Below are positions 34,656 to 45,921 of a DNA stretch of 64,000 nucleotides, in pieces; position 1 is the stretch's first letter; every line of letters begins with the position of its first letter. This DNA comes from Sanderia malayensis (taxonomy: Eukaryota; Cnidaria; Scyphozoa; Semaeostomeae; Pelagiidae). The notes under the pieces are model-generated. The model had not been told where the DNA came from. It searched no databases and was given only the letters and a program-made list of their open reading frames with translations. The stretch is from positions 4,340,001 through 4,404,000 of the forward strand of contig RQOL01000699.1 in NCBI GenBank assembly GCA_013076295.1, given 5' to 3'. Made by a program: the position numbers and the translations under genes.

Positions 34656-37600
34656 ATGGTTTTTGCTGCACAGAAATCTGGTATATTAAACACTGAAAAT
34701 AATATCGATAACTCTTCGGGCAGACGGAGAAGAACCATGACCTTCAAATTGAGTTTTAGAAAGAAGAAAAAAAGCCGCTATGACACCGAACTTACAGATT
34801 CAAATCATGTGCATTTTGATTCAAGAAATAGTGAACGTGTTCACGGAAGAATGTTATCAAATGCTGGAAAGGAAGACAAACCGAATAAAGGTATTTTAAG
34901 CAAATTATTTTCATTTCGAAAAAGCCGAAAGAATAACAGCAGCTCCACTGTTGTAAACGGAGACTTGAATGCAAAAGTGAGAACGAAATCATTGGATTTG
35001 ATTTCTGATCCTATTACGTCTGGCAAGAAACAAGAGAATGGATTGATAACTAATAATCTAGGCCATCATGTGGTGGCAGCGCAAGATGATATTGAAAAAC
35101 GTCAAAGATTTATCAAGGCTGATATTGAAGGAACACCCGGGTTTTCGTTGTCAAGTCCGAATTTAACCCTCGTTGAATGGAATTCCTATGAAAGTTTTAA
35201 TGAACAAGATGACAACGTTAAGTTAAAATCTCGAGGATCTTTGAGGATGTCTCGGGCGTCTTTGGTTTTTCCAGTTTCCGAAATTGGAAGTTGTGTTTTC
35301 AATCAACTCAAACATACAACTTCAGAGAAGCATATTGCTTCACGACGTCCCAATGTAAATTCCACCGAAATGAAATATTCGAAGTCATGTTTGCCTTTAG
35401 ACTCCACTTTGCAAACAAGTTTCAACAATAATAAGAAGCAAGTCAATACAGGGGAAAACGATATTGATTTTACGGTTAATAAAGACGTTTTAAAAGTTAG
35501 TTTGGTTCACAGAACTCCAGACGGAAGGTCTCCTCACCCAGGCAGAAAGAATGTTTCAACGGCTGGTTTCTCGTTACCCGAAATTGTCGAGAATGAAATC
35601 CGGGCGCGAAAAGTATTTGAAGAAAAATCAACATATGATGATATCAATGATAAACTAAATATTAACACGGAAAGTAATAAACGCAAGCAAATATCGGCTT
35701 CGCATAGTCAACATTCTATTTTCACGGACACAAATGCTTCTGGTAATGTTGAACGAAAAGGGAATGCTGCAACAAAACAATTATTAATTGGTGGGTTGAA
35801 GAAACATCTGAACCGGTATATCAGTTGTCCCGGTATCAACGAAGAGAATTCTCTATTTAATGAAATAGAAGAAAGCGAAGACGCCTTTATCCCAATCGAT
35901 TCAATTCATACGAGGAAAGTATCCTCAAAGGCGTGTGCTGCTCACCAGAGACCATTTTCAATTCATGAAGGCATGACTTCTTCGCAAAGTTACTCACATT
36001 ATTCGTCAAGGCAAACTCATTCTGTTGGTGATTATCATATCAATGAAGATGAGAGCTGTTCACCAATGGAAGAAATAAATCTGCCTTCGGAAGTAAGTAT
36101 CTATTTATATTATATTTGTTTATTTTGTCAATAAATTGTGCCATTACCCATTTTTTCAGAGGCTAAAGGGCGGAATCACAGAAAGTTTCGTGCCCCAAGA
36201 CCCCCTCCAGAGCATGTGAGCCACAAGTGTCCTTTCCTTCTGCTTGCTGTTTATCAGCTGTGGTTTAGAGTCCTTTTCAAATGTCACTCATGATCTTTCC
36301 TGCTTTCAAACACCCCTCAAAACAACAGATGTAATTCATGTAAAATCTAAACCATTTAATCTAAGATGAAACACAAAGAAATTACTTTATTTATTATGCA
36401 TTAGCTGCTTGCTGCAGGTGAGCTAACCATACTAATTTCGAGAAATTTTCGGGAACTATACTCCTTGCAATGAAATTCATCGTTCAACAGGAGAAATTTT
36501 GTAAGTTGCTGTTCTGTTTCGTTTCATTCCAGCGTTTTGCTGGATTAAAGATTTTGTTTTCTATGTAATTTTTACGTGTTGGGGAAGTGTTTTAGCCTGA
36601 AAGTCAATAGATTTCTCATTGGTTTCTCCTTGGTGTTGATATTTTCGTAGGCCTTCGTGATCTACGCTATATTGAAATGCCAAATTGTGATTATCAAATA
36701 TGTCAAGAATTTAGTCTTGAAAATTCCAGTCAAATGTTGAAATATCTGTCACTGTCCCTCCCTATTTTGATTTTTTTATCATGCAATTTCCATTCTATTT
36801 AATTGTAAAAAACTTTGCCTAGCTATTATGCATTTCATAAATACTTTTCAAATCACGTCCGTTGGCGACGCACGCCCTTTTTAAATGCATCACAATGGGG
36901 AGGCATTGTAACGATGCAATTGGCATTATACTTCTGCAGCAAGCAGTAAATGTGCTGCAAAGAAATTGCTCCACGAGATGCCTTTTGAATTTTTTCCCTT
37001 GCTGAGTACCGAATTGTCTTGCACAATTTCCTCAATCAAAAATAACTAATCGTGTTTTTCTATTAGAATTTAATTTTCCCTCCTAATCGGCCTTTCATGC
37101 TGACTAAATAGAGAGCGACGAGGACTTTATACAATGGCGTAATGCGTTGGACAGAGAAATTCTACCGTGATCTAATGATTTATTATGTTTCACGTGCACA
37201 GGATCTTCCGTTGGCCTTTGCTGAAGCATTATGGGATCACTCGAGTGACGTGAAAACAGAGCTTGAATTCTCTGCTGGTGAAATGATCGCTGTCTACTTC
37301 ATGAATAATCAGAATTGGTGGTGGGGAACAAAGGAGAACCACAAAGGCTGGCTCCCATCGTCACATGTTAGGGTACGTTTCAATTCAACCAATTAGATCT
37401 TTATCCATCGCACCTACGTCATAGGCTACTTGAACGGGGCAAATTCCTTAATCAACACTTAGCAACGCAGAGGCGTTGATAAAATCGAGGATTATCTTTG
37501 GAATAATCTCAGCGACTAGATACACTGACGTGATTTTTCTGTTGCATAATTAGTGGAAGAATGCAATGACGCTGGAAATTTTTTCTTAATATGCCCACAA

Positions 37601-40600
37601 GCTTCGGTTTAGTAGGGTTTGATTTGTTGAATGATATTTCTGGCAATTTGTTACTTGGTTTTCCGGTGCAAAGTGTTATGGTAAAAGTTGTAGTGGGCTA
37701 TTCCCGAACTTTTGAAACTTACTAACTTACTTACCAGCTTCTAACTTTTGAAATATACTTATGCTAGAGAGTTGGAAATTTTTCTCAAAGTGATCAGGCG
37801 AGCTGATTAGTAGGATTAGATTTCTTTTCAGCGAAATTTCCTTGAATTTCGAAAATTGTATTTTGTAACCCGAATGTGAATGGCTGATAAAGAATATAAT
37901 ACACTTGATGTAAGCGTTCCTGGACTACTATCCTTTGAAATATTAATGTTACAGAGTTGGAAATGGTCTCAAAGTGTTCAGGAGACAGTAATAATTGATT
38001 CTGAACATTTAAATCAATGTGCGACACATGCATGCATCACTGAAATAGATTAATAGTATTCTGGTAGATGGGGATAAAATCCTTACAGCTGTGTTGTTGC
38101 TCATAATTCGCAAAGTTGTAATCATCTGTATCATTTTTATTTTTCTAGCTTCTTGTCGATCAAAAATTGAATGATATGCCTCATGAAAATTCAGGTGGAA
38201 TAGAAAGTGGAACGAGTAGAAGACCCAGAATGCCTTCATTTCGTTACAACACTCTCTCTCTTCTCGGTTTACAAGATGATACTCACAACGCTAACGATGT
38301 TAGATCGAGATGTCTGCAAGAATTACTATCATCTGAGAAAGACTATGTGAAGACGTTGAGAGATGTTACAGAGGTATTCATATATCCCGAATTTTTAATT
38401 TATCATTATGTCCACGAGTTTTTTGGCTGATTAACTATTCATATACATATTTGCTGGCCAAGAATTGAATTTCATTTAAAAGGACATTTTTTAAAATATA
38501 TTTTTATGATGTCCTTTTAGGGATATCTTAAACAGGCCAAAAGAAAGCCGGATATGTTCAAATCAGAAGATGTATCTATGATTTTCAGCAATATCGAGCA
38601 GATTTATAACTTTCATAGAAATTTTTATCATGAAATGCAGAAAAGGATTGACAATAAAGAAATGCATAAAAGTCAAGTTGGACAATTATTTCTGTTTTAT
38701 GTAAGTTTTTTCCAAGCTTTTTCAAGCAGGCTCTCTTGCTAGACTTCACATTTTCTCCACGAGATTCGTGCTGTCTTTGACTTCAATTTTCTTCATTACT
38801 TTGGAAGATTTTGACATATTACCGTTGCTATAGATAAAAACTTCGGTCTCGTCTCTTTTTCTTTCGTTTTATAAAGATATCCACTTGCTTAACGTTGATT
38901 ATTTGTCTTTCTTTACTTTCAGAGTGCAGATTTCGATATTTATTCAGAATATTGCAACAATCACCCGAGTGCCTGTGCACGACTGTTAGAGTTGCAATCA
39001 GATAATCGATACAAGTTATTCTTTGAGGTATATAGCTTCACATTTTTCCAACATCCCTTTTGAAATTCATTTTCCCCAGCTGAACTGCAATTCTTTTCGA
39101 ATCTCCATGTAAGCTTGTTGCATGTTACAATCAATAAATTGATGAATCTTATTCGATGATCGCATTAGAGTGAAACTCTGAATGTCAACAATGTTAGTGC
39201 GTTGTTCTTCTCATTATAAACTCGGCCTATCATTGTAATATAGAGCACTATCTTTGCCCAGAAAGACGTTTTGCTACATTCTTGCAATTAATATATATTT
39301 AAATGCATTATAATTCTTTGTATAATGCTTATAAATTACTTATTATTTTATACAAATCAATTCTTTTATTTTTATTTTCTAGTCATGTCGGTTATTACAG
39401 CAAATGATATCACTATCTATCGATTCATTTTTACTAACACCAGTGCAAAAGATTTGCAAATATCCCTTGCAATTAAATGTATGTTTGTATTCTCATAATT
39501 CGCTTTTTTATTCCAGTATTACTTTTGTTATATCATGTGGTGTTTTGTGCAACTTACAAATATTATTTTTGTGGATTTCAGGAGCTACTGAAGCACACAG
39601 CCACAGATCATGCCGACCATGAGCCTTTGCAAGCTGCTGTGCAAGTAATGAGGGATGTTGCATCGTCGATCAATGAGAGAAAAAGAAAATTCGAGAATTT
39701 ATCTAATTTGGCAGAATGGCAACTTGGTTTGGACAATTGGCAGGTGAGTTTCATTGTTTTCTATTGACTGAGGACAATCCTATTTGGGGTAGTCTTTCAC
39801 GTTGTAAATAGTAATATCTGTTTTGAACCTTTATTATGAAAGAGGTCCTAAATATGGCCGTACTCAGCTTTTTCTGGTAGAATGTGTTGCCTCTCAATTT
39901 GGTATGTGCATTGCCATTGCCCGAGCAGCTCTACTCTCTGGTTACTCTCTACAGCTCTACTCCTTACACATGCAGCTCTACTCTCTGAAGAGAAGTGTAT
40001 CGCGTCCTTTGTTTATGCTTGAGGATGCGAGCTCCGAATATTTTTATATGCTGTGTAGATATACTTGGATTGTTAATCGTTTCCATTTACTCTGATTCCA
40101 ACTCTTTAATAATGCATTGTTGCTTTGTCTAGGGTAATGATTTGTTAGAAGACAGTTCGCAATTGATAAAAAGAGGAATACTGGAAAGACTGAATGGAAT
40201 GCGGTTGGAAGAAGTCTCCCTTTCACTTTTCGACCATCAAGTTATCATTTGCAAGAGGGTTGGTTCTTCAGAGAGCTTTTTCACAGATATTTTTCGTATT
40301 TTTCTTACATGTGTTGTTTATTTATCATTTTTTATCATTTATTTATTTACTTATCCTGGATTTATTTTTTCTTATTATGTTGTTTGTCTCATTTTAGGAA
40401 TCTTATAAGAAAGGTAGTCAAATGCTTTATGAAGAAAGATTGAATCTTGGGTCCGTGAACATTGAACAATCTACCGAAGGATCAGGTTCGCATTTGTCTC
40501 AAGTTAAATATATGAAGATAAACAAACATTTAATGATATTAATAGATAATTTGAAGTTTGGTAATTTGATTTCATTTTATGTTTAGGAGCAAGCACAAAG

Positions 40601-41180
40601 TATCTAATAAAAGTTAGAGACAATAAAGATACCATATCGCATATATTTTTGACATCGAATATAGAGGAAAGGGATTCGTGGATTAGAGCATTAAACAAAG
40701 AAAGACAAATTGTGATAAATGAGAAAAAAACTGGTATGTCCTTGATTGGTTGCATTTCAGTTCATATTTATCACTTACTTTTTTATGTTTGAGAATATTC
40801 TTGTTGTGTGATTAAGAGTTTGATTTTCGCATTTTTGAAAGTATTGCAAGTTCATTTTTCCAATTCATTTAAGGTTATTCTATACCCAAGTCCATTCGTT
40901 TGGCAGTCATGGAATCTGCAAGAGCAAAAAATACAGGTACAATTTATGTTTTAAATTAGTGGCAAAAATGTGATAAGTTTATCTTTTATTTTCACTTGAT
41001 TTAAAGCAAGATTATTACTATCTTTTCTTCTCAGAATCAAAGAAAGTACATCGCAGAAGAAAGTCGTTAACTGATCCATTTCAAGGATTCGAATTTGGTG
41101 CAAACGTCATCCGTCGGAGCTTTAGATTAAGAAGAACACAATCGTTAAGAGAAAAAAGGACCCAGAAGGTCAGTAAGTAA
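34656..41180 (+). CDS. Collybistin/Asef-type Rho guanine nucleotide exchange factor (SH3-DH-PH)
   Basis: Exchange factor for Rho-family GTPases of the ARHGEF9/ARHGEF4/SPATA13 group. Exons: 34656-36092, SH3 exon ending 37372 (start taken as 37202; the frame stays open upstream to about 37112, so its start is uncertain), 38149-38373, 38521-38700, 38923-39027, 39383-39478, 39582-39743, 40133-40258, 40398-40485, 40587-40733, 40874-40936, 41035-41180. Sum 981 residues. SH3 (about 480-540): [37 protein letters not shown] (about 590-790): [27 protein letters not shown] and [17 protein letters not shown] (about 800-905): [24 protein letters not shown] basic tail [16 protein letters not shown] ends the protein. 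The 479-residue first exon is Ser/Lys/Asn-rich with no known domain, resembling in position the long N-termini of Asef proteins. Donors of exons 8 and 9 are weak (GTTGGT, GTTCGC). Which of the three vertebrate paralogues it matches cannot be decided; it may be the pre-duplication form. Confidence 0.9.
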
Positions 41181-42460
41181 GAAAAGATTATACTTGAAAA
41201 TATTGTTACTTCACTCTTTTAAGTTGCAGTTTTGTAGGCCAGTTGATGAATTATCTGTTTTGTCTTAAATTAATACACATGTGATAATGAACGCTCTTTC
41301 ACGAATATTGTCAATATTATCACTGTTTTATTCAATAGCACCTTAATAATGATTGATTCAAATAATAATTGTCTTGCTGGATGGTTTTTTCAATAATTCC
41401 CCGATACGTTTATGATTATAAGTAAAAGTGAAATATTTACATTTTATATACACATATATATATCTATGCTAGCAAGGATTTTATTTTTCTAGGATCTTTT
41501 AACATTTCTTGTAAGTTAATAACGATTCTTGTTGTATTTTGTCTCCGATTATGTTTATGCAACAACTCGAATCAAACAAGCATCCGTTAATTTATTTGTA
41601 AATATATCCTATTAGCAAAGAAAAGAAAATATAATTATTACATTGTATTTTCTTAGATTGGTGAATAAAAGAGAAAATGTATTGCTAAAAATGATATTTC
41701 TCATGGTAGAGTTATGAATTTTGAAATTTGAAGATTGACCAGAAAATGTTTGGAATAAACTATGAAGCAGATTAAACACAATGTATGATAAACAACGTGA
41801 AATACCAAGGTATATTTCATTCTGTTTATGTTTTTCACATTTATGAACCTTAATCTTCGTTCAGTTGCAATCTCAATTCTTAAAATATTTTTAACTTGCA
41901 TCATTATTATTTAATAAGCGTCTATAGTGGAGCAGGTCTGTAAAACAATATATATTCATATCTTGCAACTAGAATATTCTAAGAATGTTGTTTTGAACTT
42001 ATCAAAAATTAATGGTGATTCAAAATGTTGATTGATAAACAGGAGGGATCATAATAAATGTACGAATATAGAACTAAAGATTTAATTGGTAATATGCTTA
42101 GATTCGAGCTGGACTGGACCTTGTAAGGCTTACAGAAGCCTTCAATGTGCCAATTTTGTGGTTTTATTTCTAGATTGTGATTTTATGTAGCTCTTGTTGA
42201 TTGTATGGGAGTCAACGTTGCAAGGTTGATCTGCTTGTCTTCATCTATAGATAATACCCCGTCCAGTTGGATTAATCTGCCCCCTACTTGAATTTCAATC
42301 GTTGTCTTTTTGTGATCAATTATTTACTTACCTTGTCATTAGAGTTATTCAATATTAGCTCTCTTTCTTTTTAACATTGTAGAGTTTGAAGCCGGGTATT
42401 CAAGTTTAGTCTTGAAGAGCTTAAACCGAATTTCAAGCCACCTTTAACGTCCATCTTTAT
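41181..42460. other. AT-rich intergenic region
   Basis: RhoGEF 3' UTR and strongly AT-rich spacer with (TA)n-like stretches near 41450. No gene, repeat array or transposon end recognised. Confidence 0.6.
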
Positions 42461-45190
42461 ATGACAATGTTTTCAATGGAGCTCAACAGTGCAAGTAGAA
42501 AGCTGGACGAAGTTAGTGCTTGTTCAAGTAAAAAAGAGATACCTGTCTTAAATAACGAAAGCAATCTTCAAGAAGACGATTCTCTTCATGGGGATAAAAA
42601 ACAGAGCCATTCGTATTTTGGTGCCATGAAAATGGTTCAAGGAAAATCGACGAAAACACAAGCACATGAGGAATTGTACGATCAAAACATGAATGTTGCA
42701 GAATCAGGTGCGGCTGAAGAATCTAATAAATCACTTTCCTACGTTGTGAAAAGCAATGAAGAAGATCTTGCTCGATCTGGAATGAATTGTACTGAAGAGA
42801 AGGAAGCGAAATCCCTGACCGTCCAGAATGAGTATCCAAAGTATTTATTTCAATATATTTCACATGGTAATGAAGATAATAAGAGTGTGGCTTCTGTCAC
42901 CGATTTGAGGTTTTATGAAGAATTAAAAAGATCCCTGAGAATTTCAGAGAAATTGAAAGAGAATAATCATCGATTTCAAGAAAGAAAGTTAGAATTGCAG
43001 GCTGAAGTAGTGGAAGCGTCAAAGACTGTGTCGAGATACGAAACAAGATCACATTTTAATTCTAGAAGAGAGTTGCAATTGAGAAATGATCTAAATGCAG
43101 CTTTGAGAAAAGTCCAGGAAGAAGAAAATCGTTTGGCCAAATACAAAAGGAAGATTTTTTTGATGGAGAAATTGTACGAGGAAAGTGAGAAAAGGAATAA
43201 AGAATCAGAAAGGAAGTTTCTGGAAGAGACAAAACTTGCGTTTGAGATGAAGATGGAAGAGATGACAAAGAAGGAAGAAGAGATCAAGGAAAAATTGGAT
43301 GAGAGAGAAGAAGGGTTAGCTGTGCTTGAGGAACAACTGAAAGTTAAAGAGAGAGAACTGGCTGATAAAGAGAAGGAATTCGATGACAGAAATGAGATTC
43401 AAGTCAGTAATGATGTTGATAATGTCATGCTGTTGGAGAATGAAGAATTAAAACGGCTTGTGGTTGCATTGAAGTTGCAGCAAACCGAGGCGAAGAACTT
43501 GAATGAGAGACTGATTGATCAACTGAGACAAAACAAGGCCGTCGCTGACAGGTTAAAAGATGATAAGATTGTGGTGGAAAAGAGGCTGCAAGAACAGAAG
43601 CTGGCTGATAAGAAGAGGAAAGATGATAAATTTTTTTATCAGCAAAAGCATCGAGAAATACAAGTTCAATACGAAAGACTGGTGCATGAGTTAAAAGCTG
43701 GACAATCAGAAAAGAGAGTGTTGGAAATGACTGTTAATTCAATGAAGATCGAGCTTGATAAATTGAGGGTTTCGTCAGGGAAGACGCCCCCTGGGACGAC
43801 GATTAAGGAGGATCAGTTGGGACAAATGGAGTTGGCGACATTGAGAGAGAGCTTGAAGAGTTTAGAGGGAGAGAAAGTATGTTTGAAAAAAGAGTTGCAG
43901 CTGAAGGAATCATTGTTAATGAAAAGAGATTTTCAGTCCAGAAACGAGGCTCATGAAAAGGAGGCTAATGAGCATCATTCGAGCCAGCATGAGGAGAAAA
44001 TTAACTCGATGCAGCAGATAGTATCACGTCTTGAATTGGAGAATCAGAAACTGCAAAAGCAGATAGAAGCAAAGAAAACAGAATCCTTGGAAAATAATAG
44101 TAAAGAGAATGAAGATTTCCATTTTAGAGCAAGAATAAAGGAATTGGAAGAACAGAATTTGTTACTGAAACATGAAAAGGAAAGGAAACTCGATGAACAG
44201 ATTGATTCGGATTTCAATGCTTTGAAAGAACAAAATGATAAAATGTCAATCGAAATGGCATTGACAAGAAACAACATGATCAAACTAGAAGCAGATAATA
44301 ATGTATTACGACAACAAGTATCACAATTGAAGGCAAACATAGCATTGGGGGCAGAAGGGGTGCAGCATGATGATGGGGGGATGTTGGCTGGCAAATACGC
44401 GAGGGGTAACTTTAAAATCGTGCGAAGTCCAGTTGGTATACGTGAGGGTGAGAGTGGAAGAGAGAGAGCTTTCACAACTGATGCGATTGCACCAATGGAT
44501 GGCGATTCGTATGGAAAGCAGTTATCATTGATAGAGAAAGGAAGAGGTTTATCTGATTCGGGTAAAGATGAGGAGAAAAGGGCTGTTCACGAGAAGGCTG
44601 AAAGAGGATCTATGAGATTGAAGAATGGAGAACAGCACCAAAAACCACCCACAAATCCATTTCAACGTCTCGTAAGCAGTGATGCATCCAAACAAACCTT
44701 CTCTCCACGTAATAATCAGAGCATTACGTCACAAGGCACAAGTGGATCCGCTTTTGTAAACGTCTCCCCCCGTACGTCTCCAAACCATGCGGACAGTAAC
44801 AGTACGAATTCTGACCGTACGAATTCCAACCTCAAGATTCTTTCAACCAGCCTCATGGATCCAGCCGCAGATGAAAATCGCAACCAATCAACGGGTGGAT
44901 TCGCTTTCCAAATTCCAGGTGCATTGCGCGCTTCGCCAGCAGCAAAGACCTTTGCGAGCTTCGTGTTCAACAGATATGAAACCCCGAGCGAAAGCGAGGA
45001 CGACAGGGTACACCAGAACGAGGCAGAGAGCAACGAAGCCAGGCAAGCTCTTCGTAAAACTGGTAAATTGTCAAAAGGAAGCAGAAAGCAAGACTTGTCT
45101 TGTTATTCCTCTGATCAAGTCAGGTTTGAAAAGGCAGGAGAGTGTAAGGAAAGTATGCAAGACTATGAAATTTTACACACTGATTTGTAA
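42461..45190 (+). CDS. Intronless 909-residue coiled-coil protein, function unknown
   Basis: One uninterrupted frame from ATG to TAA, in a region where every neighbour is split into many exons. Residues about 1-150 are polar and low-complexity. About 150-640 is a long charged heptad-like coiled coil (for example EELKRSLRISEKLKENNHRF, EEREGLAVLEEQLKVKEREL and DQLRQNKAVADRL), very rich in K, E, Q and L. Residues about 640-909 are Ser/Thr/Asn/Pro-rich and likely disordered (SNSTNSDRTNSNLKIL). No enzymatic domain, signal peptide or membrane segment is seen. Codon use and length leave no doubt that it is coding. It may be a cytoskeletal, centrosomal or ciliary coiled-coil protein, but similarity between coiled coils is uninformative and no name is given. 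Absence of introns could mean a retrocopy or a lineage-specific gene. Confidence 0.8.
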   Translation: MTMFSMELNSASRKLDEVSACSSKKEIPVLNNESNLQEDDSLHGDKKQSHSYFGAMKMVQGKSTKTQAHEELYDQNMNVAESGAAEESNKSLSYVVKSNEEDLARSGMNCTEEKEAKSLTVQNEYPKYLFQYISHGNEDNKSVASVTDLRFYEELKRSLRISEKLKENNHRFQERKLELQAEVVEASKTVSRYETRSHFNSRRELQLRNDLNAALRKVQEEENRLAKYKRKIFLMEKLYEESEKRNKESERKFLEETKLAFEMKMEEMTKKEEEIKEKLDEREEGLAVLEEQLKVKERELADKEKEFDDRNEIQVSNDVDNVMLLENEELKRLVVALKLQQTEAKNLNERLIDQLRQNKAVADRLKDDKIVVEKRLQEQKLADKKRKDDKFFYQQKHREIQVQYERLVHELKAGQSEKRVLEMTVNSMKIELDKLRVSSGKTPPGTTIKEDQLGQMELATLRESLKSLEGEKVCLKKELQLKESLLMKRDFQSRNEAHEKEANEHHSSQHEEKINSMQQIVSRLELENQKLQKQIEAKKTESLENNSKENEDFHFRARIKELEEQNLLLKHEKERKLDEQIDSDFNALKEQNDKMSIEMALTRNNMIKLEADNNVLRQQVSQLKANIALGAEGVQHDDGGMLAGKYARGNFKIVRSPVGIREGESGRERAFTTDAIAPMDGDSYGKQLSLIEKGRGLSDSGKDEEKRAVHEKAERGSMRLKNGEQHQKPPTNPFQRLVSSDASKQTFSPRNNQSITSQGTSGSAFVNVSPRTSPNHADSNSTNSDRTNSNLKILSTSLMDPAADENRNQSTGGFAFQIPGALRASPAAKTFASFVFNRYETPSESEDDRVHQNEAESNEARQALRKTGKLSKGSRKQDLSCYSSDQVRFEKAGECKESMQDYEILHTDL

Positions 45191-45921
45191 GCCAAAAATA
45201 TTAATTGATATGAGAATATAACTCCTTATTCTTCGTGATATTCTTAGCAAAACTTCATGTTTATCACTTACATCTGTTTTCTGGCTGATCATAAAATACA
45301 TTTATTATTCGTTAATTGCACCTTCTTTTCCGTTATTGCACGCACTTTTTATGAAGAACCGATCTTAAAGTTCTGACTTATTTTAATCAAATTGTAACAA
45401 TTATAGTTTGGCGTTAGTCTAACAATTTTAGTTTGGCGTTAGTCTCCGATGATAGCATAGACGCAAAAATCATTGTCGAACTTTAATATTGTCGCTAAAA
45501 GTCCCAAAACTCGAAGAAGGCAAGAAAGAAATTTTTAATCAACAATTGCAAGGTTGACACGTCAGGTCAAAGATGCTAACATCCTGCTGAATGCGAATCA
45601 AGTTTTGCTAAGAATGCAAACTTTCTTATAAGAGAAGAAGCCATATTATTGACCAAAGTTGTGATTATTGTCATGAATCGGGCATGCTCAGATGGCACTG
45701 TCTGTCAATCATAAAGTAATTTCTTTCATTTTATTGTGACCTTTTTCAATGTCGCAAAGGTCAAACTGTCAATCACTAGAAGTGATTCCTGAATCGTGCT
45801 TTTCTTTGCGTTGCATTGCGTTTTCATCAGGTCTTCCGTAAAGTTGATTTGAGTTGTTCTGATTGCCCTGTTTGCTCATCTTGTTTACTGATATTTTTAA
45901 ATCAACCGTTTATTTGTAATA
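45191..45921. other. Intergenic region before the universal stress protein
   Basis: AT-rich spacer with a short direct duplication of TTTGGCGTTAGTCT (about 45408-45445). Holds the presumed promoter of the next gene. No other feature seen. Confidence 0.6.

Noticed and set aside
37112..37201. Separate small exon reading [17 protein letters not shown] before the RhoGEF SH3 exon
   Set aside because: Looks protein-like, but no donor gives a phase that continues into the SH3 frame; either the SH3 exon starts at 37202 or the other open frame is used.
42976..45033. Several long minus-strand frames (up to 143 residues) under the coiled-coil gene
   Set aside because: Serine- and leucine-rich shadows expected opposite K/E-rich coding sequence.
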